A stretch of 57,413 nt of DNA. Origin: Dyella japonica DSM 16301 (GTDB lineage Bacteria > Pseudomonadota > Gammaproteobacteria > Xanthomonadales > Rhodanobacteraceae). Each line of letters starts with the position of its first letter. Positions within the stretch are counted from its first letter, which is position 1. The position numbers and the translations under genes are program-made. The notes beneath the pieces are model-generated. The model had not been told where the DNA came from, did not search any database, and saw only the letters and a list, made by a program, of their open reading frames with translations. Location of the stretch: assembly GCF_001010355.1 (NCBI RefSeq), contig NZ_JPLA01000052.1, positions 1 through 57,413 of the forward strand, given 5' to 3'. Below are positions 18,088 to 27,920 of this stretch, in pieces.

Positions 18088-18465
18088 TTACTTCGCCGTC
18101 TTCAGCTCGACCACCAAGGCTTTGGTCGGCGTCGTGCCTACGTTCTGATTGCTGTGCGTGATCGGCTCGCTGTAGATCGCCTCGCCTGCCTTGCGCTCCA
18201 TCTCGGTCACCTTGCCGTCGGCGCTGGTGCTCTTGGCCTTGCCGCCCGTCTCGAAGTAGACGACGTTGGCCGGATGCGAATGCATCGGCAGCGATTCGCC
18301 TGGCTTCAACCAGACCTCAATGACGCGTACCTGATCGTTGTCGATCAGCACCTTGGTGTTTTTCGGTGCGACCTTGACCATGTCCTGGGCGCATACCGAT
18401 CCTGCAAAGACGCAGGCCAGCGCCAGCAACGCACACTTCATGCTGCACGAAACGGAAGTCATCAT
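18088..18465 (-). CDS. Exported cupin-domain protein
   Basis: A 125-residue protein with a signal peptide (through C-V-F-A-G-S-V-C-A-Q-D) and one cupin fold. The metal-binding motif G-E-S-L-P-M-H-S-H-P-A-N-V-V-Y-F is present, and the second motif carries H-S-N-Q-N. It probably resides in the periplasm, role unknown. GGAGGA seven bases before the first of two consecutive ATG codons decides the start at 18465. Longer upstream reading has no family support. Confidence 0.8.
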   Translation of the reverse strand: MMTSVSCSMKCALLALACVFAGSVCAQDMVKVAPKNTKVLIDNDQVRVIEVWLKPGESLPMHSHPANVVYFETGGKAKSTSADGKVTEMERKAGEAIYSEPITHSNQNVGTTPTKALVVELKTAK

Positions 18466-18928
18466 CACACGTCCTCCAGCAGTTCGACGAGGTCGGTAAG
18501 GCATCCGCGAGCGCGCGGAAACCTGCGTTTGGACGTCCCTTTCCATGGTGGACGGAACGTCCACCTCATGCCCCTGCATGGATCCGAATACCTGCGAATC
18601 GACACGCGCTGTTGCCACACGTGGCGATCGCCGTGTGCGCAAGTCGAGGGGGCGGAAGCGACGACGTGTGCCTGGAAACACCGAACACGACAAGCCCGGG
18701 AAGGATGCTCCCGATGTCCGTAGAAACCTACGCCCCGTCGATGGCAGCGTCAATTGAACGGACGGCCGAGCAGCTGTTGCGCCGGGCAGCCTGAGCCTGG
18801 CGCTGGCAGCCCTGCAGCTGACGCAAGGTTCAGGCAACCCTTACATGCATTCCTAGCGTCGAAGGGCGAGATTCTCGGCTATGCTCCTCTCGCTTCCCGG
18901 GGGGGAGGCGATCAGGGGAATCCAAGCT
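18466..18928. other. Intergenic interval between cupin and DUF898 genes
   Basis: About 460 bp between divergent genes. It holds GGTGGACG-GAA-CGTCCACC (18547-18565) and a nearby GGACGTCC, possible operator sites for the cupin gene. A 26-codon frame at 18714-18794, with AAGGA upstream, is too weakly supported to call with confidence. Confidence 0.5.
18547..18565. promoter_or_regulatory. GGACG/CGTCC palindrome upstream of the cupin gene
   Basis: A perfect 8-bp dyad, GGTGGACG / CGTCCACC, with a GAA centre, 82 bp upstream of the cupin start. A second shorter GGACGTCC palindrome sits a few bases nearer the gene. No T-run follows, so an operator pair is plausible. Confidence 0.35.
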
Positions 18929-20107
18929 ATGCATGACGAGACCATGGCCTCGGGCGTGTACTTGCCCGAGATTGACGTCGCTCCACCTGCCTTACCCGTA
19001 AGCAAGGGCCGCCGCCTGGAGTTCCGCGGCAACGCCAGGGACTATTTCCGCATCTGGATCGTCAACGTGGCGCTGAGCCTGGTGACGCTGGGCATCTATT
19101 CGGCCTGGGCCACGGTGCGCACGCGCCGCTACATGCATGCCAACACCGTGCTTGCCGGCACGCCGTTCGAATACCTGGCCAAGCCGATACCGATCCTCAA
19201 GGGACGGCTGCTCACCGCCCTGATCTTTGCGACCTATGTGCTGGGCGGACAGTTTTTCAAACCCGCACAGGTCGCTGCCGCGCTGGTCATCGCCGTCTTC
19301 ATGCCGTGGATGATCGTCAAGAGCCTGATGTTCCGCGCGCGCTACTCCTCCTGGCGCGGCTTGCGCTTCTATTTCACCGACGACTACGGCGGCGCCTACA
19401 AGTGGTACTTCGGCGCGTATTTCCTGATGGGCATTCCGCTGGTGGGCTTCTCCCTCGCGTCGCTCGCGGGCCATCCCGGCCTTGGCGCGGTGCTGATCTT
19501 CGGCGGCATCGCGGTGATCATGCCCTGGATCAAGGGCCACCAGCAGGAATGGATGGTCGAGAACCATCACTTCGGCGGCAAGTCGTTCAAGTTCGCGGCC
19601 GAAGTCAGCGACTACTACGGTGTCTATATCAAAGCCGCCGGCGTGGCGTTCGCATGGATGGCCCCTTCCGCGATGCTGATCGGCGGCGTGTTCTTCGCCT
19701 TCAAGAGCCAAATGGCGGTCCAGCCCAAGGCGCCGCCGCTGCTTGCCATCGCCGCGGTCTACGCCTGCATGGCGCCGCTTTATCTTGGCGCCTGGACCTA
19801 CGTGCACACGCGCATGACCAACCTGCTCTACAACAACGCGCAACTGGGTTCGTATCGCTTCCGCTCCACGCTGGGGTATTGGGAGATGTTCGGCATCTAC
19901 CTCACCAACGGCCTGGCCGTGCTTTGCACGATCGGACTGGCGATGCCCTGGGCGCGCATACGCCTGGCGCGCTATCGGGCGGATCACGTGGAGATCGTGG
20001 GTGCGGGCGACCTCGACGATTTCGTGCGCGATGCGTTTGCCCACGGCGAGATCGGTGCCGCGGCGACGGAAATGGACAGCCTGTTGGGCATCGACATCGG
20101 CCTGTAA
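18929..20107 (+). CDS. DUF898 (YjgN-like) membrane protein
   Basis: A 392-residue integral membrane protein with about seven or eight transmembrane segments. The DUF898 signatures are F-R-G-N-A-R-D-Y-F-R-I-W-I-V-N, L-G-I-Y-S-A-W-A-T-V-R-T-R-R-Y and, near the end, N-N-A-Q-L-G-S-Y-R-F. AGGGGA upstream supports the ATG at 18929. The M48 protease begins five bases after the stop, a pairing seen elsewhere for this family. The two likely form one functional unit in the inner membrane; substrate and role are unknown. Confidence 0.85.
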   Translation: MHDETMASGVYLPEIDVAPPALPVSKGRRLEFRGNARDYFRIWIVNVALSLVTLGIYSAWATVRTRRYMHANTVLAGTPFEYLAKPIPILKGRLLTALIFATYVLGGQFFKPAQVAAALVIAVFMPWMIVKSLMFRARYSSWRGLRFYFTDDYGGAYKWYFGAYFLMGIPLVGFSLASLAGHPGLGAVLIFGGIAVIMPWIKGHQQEWMVENHHFGGKSFKFAAEVSDYYGVYIKAAGVAFAWMAPSAMLIGGVFFAFKSQMAVQPKAPPLLAIAAVYACMAPLYLGAWTYVHTRMTNLLYNNAQLGSYRFRSTLGYWEMFGIYLTNGLAVLCTIGLAMPWARIRLARYRADHVEIVGAGDLDDFVRDAFAHGEIGAAATEMDSLLGIDIGL

Positions 20108-20112
20108 GCACG

Positions 20113-21180
20113 ATGATCCCGGCCGTCTACTTCGATGGACGATCCACTCGCGCCATACCGGTGACGGTATGGCGCGAACACTCCGTGCTGCTCTGGCACA
20201 CCGGCGATCGCACGCAGCACTGGCAGTCGCCGCTGGAGGCCTTTGAACCCAGCGCACGGGTGATCGGCCTGCCCTATGCGTTGCGGCTGGCCGACGGTGC
20301 TTACCTGCAGGTCGATCACGACCTGCTGCCCGATGACTGGTTTCCCCGTCACCATCGCCTTGAACGCGTGGTCGACTGGCTGGAGCGCAAGTGGCCGGCG
20401 GCGATGGCCGGCGTCGTGATCATCGTGGCGGCGCTGATTGGACTGTTCGAATTCGGCGTGCCGTGGGCGGCCGACCGCATCGCCTCACATCTGCCGGCCA
20501 CGCTGGAACACAGCATGGGCACGCAGTCGCTGGCCGCACTGGAAGGCCGCCTGCTGATGCCCACCACGCTCAAGCCCGAGCAGCAGGCGCATTACCAGGC
20601 CGTGTTCCAGCACTTCGTGCAGGGCATCCACGGCCTGCCCGAGGTGCGCCTGCGCTTCTACACGGCGCCAGCCATCGGCGCGAATGCCTTTGCCATGCCC
20701 GATGGCAGCGTGGTGTTCACCGATGCGCTGATGAAGGAGCTGCCGGACGACCAGGCCTTCACGGCGGTGGTTGCGCATGAGCTGGGCCACCAGGCGCACC
20801 ATCATCTGCTGCGCGAGGTCTTACGCAGCTCGGGCGTCTTCATCGTCGCGGGGATGTTGATGGGCGATGTCACCTCGCTCGGCGGCGTGACCGCGGGCGT
20901 GCCCATGTTCCTCATCAACGCGCACTATTCGCGCGGGTTCGAGGCCGATGCCGATAGCTACGCCTTCGACGCGCTGGCGCAGCAGAACATCGATCCGGTG
21001 GCCTTCGTGCATGCGATGCAGGCGCTGAAACGCGCGCATCCGGAGATCAAGGGCGAGGACAAGAGCATGCGCTATGCCGCCAGCCATCCGATGACGGCGG
21101 AGCGCATCGCCCATGCGGATGCCGCGTCACGCGCGTTTCAGGCGCATCGTCCGGCATCGCAGGCAAAGGGCGTGCACTAA
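20113..21180 (+). CDS. M48 family zinc metalloprotease
   Basis: A 355-residue protease. An N-terminal region of about 95 residues precedes one transmembrane helix (about 98-118). The M48 domain has the zinc motif H-E-L-G-H at residues 222-226 and the third ligand glutamate in G-F-E-A-D-A-D-S-Y-A. S-H-P-M-T-A-E-R near the C-terminus is typical of BepA/LoiP-like members. Topology puts the catalytic domain probably in the periplasm. The gene follows the DUF898 gene by five bases, so co-transcription is expected. Confidence 0.9.
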   Translation: MIPAVYFDGRSTRAIPVTVWREHSVLLWHTGDRTQHWQSPLEAFEPSARVIGLPYALRLADGAYLQVDHDLLPDDWFPRHHRLERVVDWLERKWPAAMAGVVIIVAALIGLFEFGVPWAADRIASHLPATLEHSMGTQSLAALEGRLLMPTTLKPEQQAHYQAVFQHFVQGIHGLPEVRLRFYTAPAIGANAFAMPDGSVVFTDALMKELPDDQAFTAVVAHELGHQAHHHLLREVLRSSGVFIVAGMLMGDVTSLGGVTAGVPMFLINAHYSRGFEADADSYAFDALAQQNIDPVAFVHAMQALKRAHPEIKGEDKSMRYAASHPMTAERIAHADAASRAFQAHRPASQAKGVH

Positions 21181-21208
21181 GCGCCCTGCCCGCAGGCGAT
21201 GCGAGACG

Positions 21209-21511
21209 TCAGTGCAGTACGAACAGCTTGTCGAAGCCGGCCACGCGCAAGGTGCCGCGCAGGCCGGTATCGGCGTTGACGATGCGGATCTCCGCGCGAT
21301 CGGCGCCGGCGTGCTCCCGCAGCAGGAGCAGCATGCCGAGGGCGGAGCTGTCCATGCTGGAGACTTCGCCCAGGTCGATCACGTAGCTGCGCGCGGCGCG
21401 ACCGCCGAGGCAGGCGTCGTGGAAGGCGCGGTGCACGGTGAAGTCGAAGCGTTCGCCCAGCTGCAGGGTGACGCAGTCGAGGTCGGGGTCGTGGTGGACG
21501 GTCAGGCTCAT
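21209..21511 (-). CDS. STAS domain protein (anti-anti-sigma type)
   Basis: A 100-residue single STAS domain with V-I-D-L-G-E-V-S-S-M-D-S-S-A-L-G-M-L-L-L-L. The second serine of D-S-S matches the phosphorylatable serine of SpoIIAA-like proteins. It is the last gene of the cheW-led chemotaxis operon, 11 bases after an MCP gene. No cognate kinase or PP2C phosphatase is in the window, so its partner is unknown. Confidence 0.85.
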   Translation of the reverse strand: MSLTVHHDPDLDCVTLQLGERFDFTVHRAFHDACLGGRAARSYVIDLGEVSSMDSSALGMLLLLREHAGADRAEIRIVNADTGLRGTLRVAGFDKLFVLH

Positions 21512-21522
21512 GGCTCAGTTCC

Positions 21523-22707
21523 TCAAAACAGTTCGATCTCGCCGGCATCCATCGAGTTCTGCAGCGCCGGGCCGCGCGAACGCAGGCGTGCCTTCTCGCG
21601 CTGGATGGCCAGGCGGTTGCGTACGCGCTCGGCGCGCTGCGCCAGCGACTCGGCATCGATCGGGCTGCAGGCCAGCTCCTGGATATCGCGGGTGCACTCG
21701 GTGGTGATGTCCTGCAGCTCGACCAGGCGCTGGCGGGTCTGGTTGATCAGCTGGCTCAGGATGTCCTCGAACTGCAGCGAGCGCACCGTGGTGGCCACGT
21801 CGGTGCCCAGGCCGCGGTTGATCTCCACCACCTGGTCGGCGACCTTGCTGGTCCGGGCGTCGCTCTCGGTGACGTGCGCCATCATCGCGTCGATGCCGCC
21901 CTTGGCCGACAGCGCCACGTTCAGGTCCTGCGAGGCCATGGTGCCGACCAGTCCGCGCAGCTGCTCCATCGCGGTACGGGCGCGTTCGACGTGGCTGCCG
22001 ATCTGTTCGTTGAACTGGTTGGAATGGCTGGCCAGGTTGCGGATCTCACCGGCCACCACCGCGAAGCCACGACCGGATTCACCGGCACGCGCTGCTTCGA
22101 TCGCTGCATTGAGCGCGAGCAGGTTGGTTTCCTCGGCGATGGTGTTGACGTTCTTGAGCAGGCCGAACACCGCGTCCATTTCCTTGGCCATGCCATCGAT
22201 GCGGTAGACGATGCGCAGGCTTTCGCGCGACATCTGCACGATCATGTCGACGAAGTGGGCGAGCAGATCGCTGGTGCGCGCGGCAAAATCCTGCACAGAG
22301 ACGCCTTCGCTCTGGCCGTCGATGATCTGGCGCAGCAGCGACTGCTGCATGCCGGTCTTGCGCGACAGGCCATCGAAGCCGCCGCCGAGTTCGGACACGG
22401 CATCGCGCAGCAGGTCCAGTGCCTGGTGAAGTTCGCGCGTGGCATGGCCCAGTTCGTCGACCAGCGAGCTGCGCACTTCCTCCAGCGCCTCGCGCACGGG
22501 CTCATGGTGGGCCAGCGAGACGTCGATGACCGGCTCGATCGCCGGCACGGCACGACGCGTCTCGATGATCCACGCCGCGGTCAGCAGCACGACCACCAGC
22601 GGGCCCAGCCACGCCGACGGCCACAGCATGGTCAGCGCCAGCGCCACCGCACTGGCGGCGAGGCCAGCCACCGGGCGCTTGTGCATGAAGGAGAAAAGAG
22701 TATCCAT
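21523..22707 (-). CDS. Methyl-accepting chemotaxis protein without a periplasmic sensor
   Basis: A 394-residue receptor. Two closely spaced N-terminal transmembrane helices (about residues 12-50) leave no ligand domain outside. The signalling tip is intact ([20 protein letters not shown]). It lacks the usual xWxxF tail and ends G-E-I-E-L-F, almost the same last six residues as CheD in the same operon. It probably senses a cytoplasmic or membrane state. The gene lies 14 bases after cheB. The ATG at 22707 is chosen from the membrane helix that follows. Confidence 0.88.
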   Translation of the reverse strand: MDTLFSFMHKRPVAGLAASAVALALTMLWPSAWLGPLVVVLLTAAWIIETRRAVPAIEPVIDVSLAHHEPVREALEEVRSSLVDELGHATRELHQALDLLRDAVSELGGGFDGLSRKTGMQQSLLRQIIDGQSEGVSVQDFAARTSDLLAHFVDMIVQMSRESLRIVYRIDGMAKEMDAVFGLLKNVNTIAEETNLLALNAAIEAARAGESGRGFAVVAGEIRNLASHSNQFNEQIGSHVERARTAMEQLRGLVGTMASQDLNVALSAKGGIDAMMAHVTESDARTSKVADQVVEINRGLGTDVATTVRSLQFEDILSQLINQTRQRLVELQDITTECTRDIQELACSPIDAESLAQRAERVRNRLAIQREKARLRSRGPALQNSMDAGEIELF

Positions 22708-22721
22708 AAGGTATCTGCCGA

Positions 22722-23819
22722 TCAGATGGCCGCCGCAGCGGCGCGGGAAACAGGTTGATGCGCCATCGCGAGCAGGCGCGCGGCAATGTGTTCGAGCGGA
22801 AGCTTTTCGCTGGAGGCGCCCAGCTTCCAGGCGGCGCCGGGCATGCCCCACACCACCGAGGATTCTTCGTCCTGCACTAGGGTGCGTGCCCCGCCCTGCT
22901 GCAGTTCGAGCAGGCCGCGCGCGCCGTCGTCGCCCATGCCGGTGAGCAGCGCGGCGATCGCCGACTGGCCGACGCTGGCGGCCATGGATCGGAACAACAC
23001 GTCCACACTTGGCTTGTGGCGATTCACCGGCGGACCGTTGTGCAGGCGGCACACATACTTGGCGCCATCCCACATCACCAGCAGGTGCTGGCTGCCCGGC
23101 GCGATATACGCATGGCCGGCCTGGATCGGCTGGCCATCGCGCGCCTCGCACACGCGCATCGCGGAACAAGTGTCCATGCGAGCGGCGAACGGACCGCTGA
23201 AAGCGGCGGGAATGTGCTGGGTGATGACGATCGGCGGCGCGTCCGGCGGCATCGCTTCAAGCACCACGCGAATGGCTTCGGTGCCACCGGTGGACGCACC
23301 GATGGCGATGATCGGCATGCCGCCACGGGTGCCGGCGCTCTGGGCGCGCGGCAGCACCGCATCGGCGCTCAGGCGCGGCGGCACATCGAGCTTGCGCACG
23401 GCGGTGCGCTGACGCGGCCGCGCAAGGGCGGCCAGCTTCACCTTGGCGCAGATTTCCTGCGCGCCCTCGGCAAACGTGCTGGCCAGGTCGTTGCCCGGCT
23501 TGGTGAAGAAATCGACCGCGCCCAGCTCCAGCGCGCGCAGGGTCACTTCCGCGCCTTCCTGGGTGAGCGAGGACACCATCACCACCGGCATCGGGCGCAG
23601 GCGCATCAGGTTTTCGAGGAAGGTGATGCCGTCCATGCGCGGCATTTCCACATCCAGCGTGAGCACGTCGGGATTGAGCTGCTTGATCTTTTCGCGCGCA
23701 ATCAACGGATCGGCGGCGGTACCCACCACCTCGATGCCCGGATCGCACGAAAGCATGGTCGACAGCAGCTTCCGCACGAGTGCGGAATCATCGACCACCA
23801 GGACACGTACTCTTTCCAT
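22722..23819 (-). CDS. cheB: Chemotaxis methylesterase/glutaminase CheB
   Basis: A 365-residue response regulator fused to a methylesterase. The receiver domain is at residues 1-115, with D-D-S and the phospho-acceptor aspartate in [11 protein letters not shown] linker leads to the CheB domain (about 165-350) with the catalytic serine in I-G-A-S-T-G-G, histidine in Q-H-I-P, and aspartate in G-M-G-D-D-G-A. It removes methyl groups from MCPs. It sits between cheD and an MCP in the cheW-led operon. Confidence 0.96.
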   Translation of the reverse strand: MERVRVLVVDDSALVRKLLSTMLSCDPGIEVVGTAADPLIAREKIKQLNPDVLTLDVEMPRMDGITFLENLMRLRPMPVVMVSSLTQEGAEVTLRALELGAVDFFTKPGNDLASTFAEGAQEICAKVKLAALARPRQRTAVRKLDVPPRLSADAVLPRAQSAGTRGGMPIIAIGASTGGTEAIRVVLEAMPPDAPPIVITQHIPAAFSGPFAARMDTCSAMRVCEARDGQPIQAGHAYIAPGSQHLLVMWDGAKYVCRLHNGPPVNRHKPSVDVLFRSMAASVGQSAIAALLTGMGDDGARGLLELQQGGARTLVQDEESSVVWGMPGAAWKLGASSEKLPLEHIAARLLAMAHQPVSRAAAAAI

Positions 23820-23927
23820 CGCGTATTCGTCTCGCCTTCGTGGTGCGGCGCGGGTGGATCACCCGCATCCGCCGGCCCGTGTCGGCGCCTGATGCCTGCA
23901 GAGGAAACTGGAGTGACGCGCGCGGCG

Positions 23928-24587
23928 TCAGAACAGTTCCACTTCTCCCTTTATCGGATCGTTTGCCAAACGCTTGAGATACTGGCGCTCGCCGTCCACC
24001 AGCACGGCGTCGGTGCGGCCACGCAGCTGGCGCACGCGCGCCTTGCCGCTGGTCGGGAAAAACTGCACGTGGCGCGGATGCACGTCGCCCAGGTCTTCCG
24101 CGGCCACTTCCAGCCGTTCCGCTTCGAGATAGCGGCGCACGAAAGCGATGTTGCGCTGGCCGATGTCGGTCATGGTGGCAAGCACACGTCCGCCGCCGAA
24201 CACTTTCACCACCAGGTTCGCGCGCTGCCCGCCGGCCTTGAGGATGGCGTTGATCAGCTGCTCCATGGCGTCGTTGCCGTAGCGTGCCGCGCGACCGATG
24301 GTGTCGGCCCAGCCGCCGCGCTCGCCGCCGATCGGCTCGGGCAACATGAAGTGATTCATGCCGCCCAGGCCGCGCACGCGGTCGTAAATGCAGGCGGACA
24401 CGCAGGAGCCCAGCACGGTGGAAATCATTTCCTGCTGGGCGCTCACGTAGAACTCGCCCGGCAACACCTTGACCGTCATGCACGACTGCGTCGGATCCCA
24501 GAAGCGACGCAGGTGTTCGAAGCCCGGCAACACGCGGGCCGGGTCATACCCTGTGCCCACGGGGAGTTGGGCGGCTAGGACATTCAT
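23928..24587 (-). CDS. cheD: Chemoreceptor glutamine deamidase CheD
   Basis: A 219-residue deamidase that converts receptor glutamines to glutamates. The catalytic cysteine is in L-G-S-C-V-S-A-C and the histidine in G-M-N-H-F-M-L-P. Its start overlaps the cheR stop by four bases. The protein ends G-E-V-E-L-F, matching the G-E-I-E-L-F tail of the MCP at 21523. No cheC is present, so CheD may act constitutively or be controlled through another partner. Confidence 0.94.
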   Translation of the reverse strand: MNVLAAQLPVGTGYDPARVLPGFEHLRRFWDPTQSCMTVKVLPGEFYVSAQQEMISTVLGSCVSACIYDRVRGLGGMNHFMLPEPIGGERGGWADTIGRAARYGNDAMEQLINAILKAGGQRANLVVKVFGGGRVLATMTDIGQRNIAFVRRYLEAERLEVAAEDLGDVHPRHVQFFPTSGKARVRQLRGRTDAVLVDGERQYLKRLANDPIKGEVELF

Positions 24588-25465
24588 GTATTGCGTTTCC
24601 GGTAGACCGTCCGTCCAATCAGGTCGAAGCTGTCATTGAGTCCGTACATGGACTCGGAGTGGCCGAGGAACAGGTAGCCGCCGTCCGGCAACAGACCGGC
24701 ATAGCGCTGGAATAGGCGCTGCTTGGTGGGCTTGTCGAAATAGATCACCACGTTGCGGCAGAAGATCGCGTCGAACGGCCCTTGCATCGGCCAGTCGTGC
24801 AGCAGGTTCAGCGGGAGGATGCTGACCAGCTCGCGCAGGCGCGGATTCACGCAGACGTAGTCGGCGTAGTCGCCTTCGCCGCGCAGGAACCAGCGGCGGC
24901 GACGCTCCACACTGACCCCTTCGAGGCGCTCGAGCGCGTACACGCCCTTGCGTGCCGTCTCAAGCGCCTGCGGCGACAGATCGGTGGCAAGGATCTTCGC
25001 ATCCATCTGCTGCGCGCCGTGTTTCTCCAACGCTTCGGCCAATACCATGGCGAGCGTGTACGGCTCCTCGCCGGTGGCGCAGCCGGCCGACCAGATGCGC
25101 AGGCGGCCGCCGTTTTTCTTCTCGCTGATCCAGCGCGGCAGCAGCTCGTCGGTGAGCAGATCAAAGTGATGCGACTCGCGGAAGAACGCCGTCACGTTGG
25201 TGCTGATCGCGCTCGCCAGCTCGCCCAGCTCCTGCTGCGGATCACGCCGCAGCAGCTCGCAGTAGGCCTGGAAATCGCGCAGTTTCAACGCACGCAGGCG
25301 ACGCAGCAGACGGCCCTGCACCAGCTGGCGTTTGTGCTCACCCAGCGAGATGCCGCACTGCTCGTAGACAAAAGTGCGCAGGAACTCGAACTCGGCATTG
25401 CCCAGCAACGGGCCGCCCACGGCCGCCACGCCGGCTTGGTTGTCCATCGCGGCAGCCGTGTTCAT
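24584..25465 (-). CDS. cheR: Chemotaxis protein methyltransferase CheR
   Basis: A 293-residue SAM-dependent methyltransferase that methylates MCP glutamates. The N-terminal helical domain is followed by the SAM-binding motif I-W-S-A-G-C-A-T-G-E-E-P-Y-T-L-A and F-C-R-N-V-V-I-Y-F. It overlaps cheD by four bases and begins two bases after the preceding MCP, whose C-terminus carries an xWxxF CheR-tether motif. Confidence 0.96.
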   Translation of the reverse strand: MNTAAAMDNQAGVAAVGGPLLGNAEFEFLRTFVYEQCGISLGEHKRQLVQGRLLRRLRALKLRDFQAYCELLRRDPQQELGELASAISTNVTAFFRESHHFDLLTDELLPRWISEKKNGGRLRIWSAGCATGEEPYTLAMVLAEALEKHGAQQMDAKILATDLSPQALETARKGVYALERLEGVSVERRRRWFLRGEGDYADYVCVNPRLRELVSILPLNLLHDWPMQGPFDAIFCRNVVIYFDKPTKQRLFQRYAGLLPDGGYLFLGHSESMYGLNDSFDLIGRTVYRKRNT

Positions 25466-25467
25466 GC

Positions 25468-27183
25468 TCAGAACTCCTTCCAGGAACCGGCGTCCGAGGC
25501 TTCAGCCCGGACAACAGCGCGCGGCGCCGGGGCGTTGGAGCTGCGCACCGCGGCGAACACGGCCTCGGCTTCAGCCATCACCGACTGCGAGCGCGCCTTC
25601 TCGGTCGCCACTTCGGTACCACCTTCGCCGAGCTGGAAGAAGCCGACCTGGCGAGCCAGTTCGCCAGCCTGCTCCTGCATCGCACGAGCGGCAGCTGCGG
25701 CCTCTTCCACCAGCGCGGCGTTCTGCTGGGTCATCTCGTCCATCTGCAGCACGGCATGGTTCACCTGGTCGATGCCGGCCGACTGTTCCTGCGACGCCGC
25801 GGCAATCTCGGCCACGATGTCGGTGACCTTTTTCACGCTGTCGACGATGTCGGCCAGCGCCTTGCCGGACTGGTCCACCAGCGACGAACCCACGCGCACC
25901 TTTTCCGCGCTGTCGTTGATGAGACCCTTGATCTCCTTGGCCGCACCCGCGCTGCGCTGCGCCAGGTTGCGCACTTCGGTCGCCACCACCGCAAAGCCGC
26001 GGCCCTGTTCGCCGGCACGGGCGGCTTCCACCGCAGCGTTGAGTGCGAGCAGGTTGGTCTGGAAGGCGATTTCGTCGATCAGGCTGACGATGTCGGAGAT
26101 CTTGCGGCTGGAATCGTTGATTTCGCGCATGGCCGAACTGGCCTGCGCCGCCACTTCACCGCCGTGCTCGGCCTGACGGCGCGTGGCGCTGGCAAGCTGG
26201 TTGGCGTGGCTGGCGTTCTCGGCGTTCTGCTTCACGGTGGAGGTCATTTCCTCCATCGAGGAGGCGGTTTCTTCCAGGCTGGAGGCCTGTTCCTGCGTAC
26301 GCTGGCTGAGGTCGTCGTTGCCGCGGGCGATCTGCTGCGCGGCCGAGCTCACCGAGCCGGCACCGTGACGCACTTCGCCGACGATGGAGGAGAGGCGTTC
26401 GTCCATCGTGCGCAGGGCGTCGAGCAGCTCGCCCAGTTCGTCCTTGCGGGTCACGTCGATCTTGTGGCCGAGCTTGCCGCCGGCGATGGCGTGGGCAACC
26501 TTCACCGCCTGGCCCAGGGTGTTGAGGATGGAGCGCATCAGCAGTACGGCCATCAGACCGGCCACCAGCAAGCCCACGATCAAGGCAATGATGCTGACCG
26601 TGCGCACGAGGTGGTAACGGCTCACCTGCGCGTCGTAGATCTGCTTGGCATCGGCGCGCTGCGCGTCGACCAGCTTGGCCAGCACGTCCTGGCGCTGCAT
26701 CATCAACGGGCGCACCTGCATTTCCAGCAGTTCGGACGAACCGGTGTCGCCCTGCTTGAGGGCGTCGACCAGCGAATCCTTGGCGTCCTTGTAGTCGGCA
26801 TCGGTGGAGCGCCAGTCGTTGAACTGCTTCTTCACCGCATCGCTCATGGGGATCGCTTCGAACTGCTTCTTCAGCGCCTCCATTTCCGCCTGCATCTTCT
26901 CGTAGTCGGCCAGCTTGGCCTTGACCTGCTCGGGCTTGCTGACCAGCGAGCTCGACTCGCCCAGCAGGATGAAGGACATCAGCGAACGCTGCGAGATCTG
27001 CGAGATCAGCTGGGCGGGCACGATCTCTTCGTCATAGATCTTGCCCATGCCATCGTTCTGCTGCTGCATCGAACCGATGCCGATCACGGCGCCGGCGATC
27101 AGCATCAGGCCAAGCAGGCCAAGCACCGCACGCATGCGGTTCCTGACATTGAGTTCCGGGGCTTTCAGTGCGAACTTCTTCAT
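25468..27183 (-). CDS. Methyl-accepting chemotaxis protein, four-helix-bundle sensor
   Basis: A 571-residue classic receptor. The first transmembrane helix (about residues 19-39) precedes a helical periplasmic 4HB-type domain (about 40-190), a second helix (about 193-215), a HAMP domain and a complete signalling domain. The tip is [19 protein letters not shown]. The tail ends G-S-W-K-E-F, an xWxxF pentapeptide that recruits CheR or CheB. It is the second gene of the cheW-led operon, directly before cheR. Confidence 0.95.
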   Translation of the reverse strand: MKKFALKAPELNVRNRMRAVLGLLGLMLIAGAVIGIGSMQQQNDGMGKIYDEEIVPAQLISQISQRSLMSFILLGESSSLVSKPEQVKAKLADYEKMQAEMEALKKQFEAIPMSDAVKKQFNDWRSTDADYKDAKDSLVDALKQGDTGSSELLEMQVRPLMMQRQDVLAKLVDAQRADAKQIYDAQVSRYHLVRTVSIIALIVGLLVAGLMAVLLMRSILNTLGQAVKVAHAIAGGKLGHKIDVTRKDELGELLDALRTMDERLSSIVGEVRHGAGSVSSAAQQIARGNDDLSQRTQEQASSLEETASSMEEMTSTVKQNAENASHANQLASATRRQAEHGGEVAAQASSAMREINDSSRKISDIVSLIDEIAFQTNLLALNAAVEAARAGEQGRGFAVVATEVRNLAQRSAGAAKEIKGLINDSAEKVRVGSSLVDQSGKALADIVDSVKKVTDIVAEIAAASQEQSAGIDQVNHAVLQMDEMTQQNAALVEEAAAAARAMQEQAGELARQVGFFQLGEGGTEVATEKARSQSVMAEAEAVFAAVRSSNAPAPRAVVRAEASDAGSWKEF

Positions 27184-27209
27184 GTTGGTTCCAATCCTGC
27201 GTATGTCGG

Positions 27210-27716
27210 TCAGGCCACGGCTTTGACATCGGAGACGGCTGGCAGCGCCGCCTCAAGCATCTGTGCGTCCTGGGGCTGCAACAGCTTGTCCACGTCCAGC
27301 AGCAGCACCATGCGCTCGCCGGCGGCGGTCAACCCCTTGAGGTATTGCGTATCCACGGTGGTACCCATGTCGGGCACCGGGCGGATGGCGTCCGGCGTGA
27401 CGTCAAGCACGTCGGACACGGCGTCGACCACGACGCCGAAGTTGCGGCCTACCACGGTGATGATCACCGTGACCGTGGTGGTTCCATAGGCTTCGCGTTC
27501 CAGGCCAAAGCGCAGGCGCATGTCGATCACCGGCACGATCGCACCGCGCAGGTTGAGCACGCCGAGCACGTAATGCGGCGCCTGCGGAATGCGCGTCACC
27601 GGGGTCCAGCCGCGGATTTCCCGGACCGCCAGAATGTCGATGCCGTATTCCTCGTGGGCGAGGTTGACGGTGAGGTACTGTGACTGGAGCGCCTCGCTCC
27701 GGGTGTTGTCGGACAT
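27210..27716 (-). CDS. cheW: Chemotaxis adaptor CheW (first copy)
   Basis: A 168-residue adaptor linking receptors to CheA. The CheW signature is clear: [26 protein letters not shown] and [11 protein letters not shown]. It is the first gene of the operon running to the STAS gene at 21209. The start at 27716 lies 48 bp after a sigma-28-like -10. A longer frame upstream crosses a repeat and is rejected. Confidence 0.95.
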   Translation of the reverse strand: MSDNTRSEALQSQYLTVNLAHEEYGIDILAVREIRGWTPVTRIPQAPHYVLGVLNLRGAIVPVIDMRLRFGLEREAYGTTTVTVIITVVGRNFGVVVDAVSDVLDVTPDAIRPVPDMGTTVDTQYLKGLTAAGERMVLLLDVDKLLQPQDAQMLEAALPAVSDVKAVA

Positions 27717-27763
27717 GTTCGCCTCGTGGTCGGGGCCGCGTGCGAGGCCCCCTATCGGGTTCT

Positions 27764-27790
27764 GGATCGGCGGTGATGGGGGAAACTTGA
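27764..27790 (-). promoter_or_regulatory. Sigma-28 (FliA)-like promoter of the cheW operon
   Basis: On the minus strand TCAAGTTT-N11-GCCGATCC, with exact 11-base spacing. The -35 (27783-27790) is identical to those of fliK and the GGDEF gene. The -10 occupies 27764-27771, 48 bp before the cheW ATG. Confidence 0.82.
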
Positions 27791-27827
27791 GCGAATTGGA
27801 GCGCTGTGGCCGGGCTGGCCGTGTCCC

Positions 27828-27906
27828 TGTGGGAGCGCACCCTGTGCGCGACGACCTGGCGACACCGCGCGATGGAGCGCCGTCGCGCACAGGGTGCGCT
27901 CCCACA
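27828..27906. repeat. REPIN-like GTGGGAGCG doublet, copy 4
   Basis: Perfect 25-bp inverted arms (27828-27852 and 27882-27906) with a 29-bp loop. It lies between the stop of the upstream MCP (27921) and the cheW promoter, where it could insulate the two chemotaxis operons. Confidence 0.9.
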
Positions 27907-27920
27907 GGGCTGACGCCGGA

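Noticed and set aside
18714..18794. 26-codon frame with AAGGA upstream
   Set aside because: Too short to support without homology; kept only as a mention in the intergenic entry.
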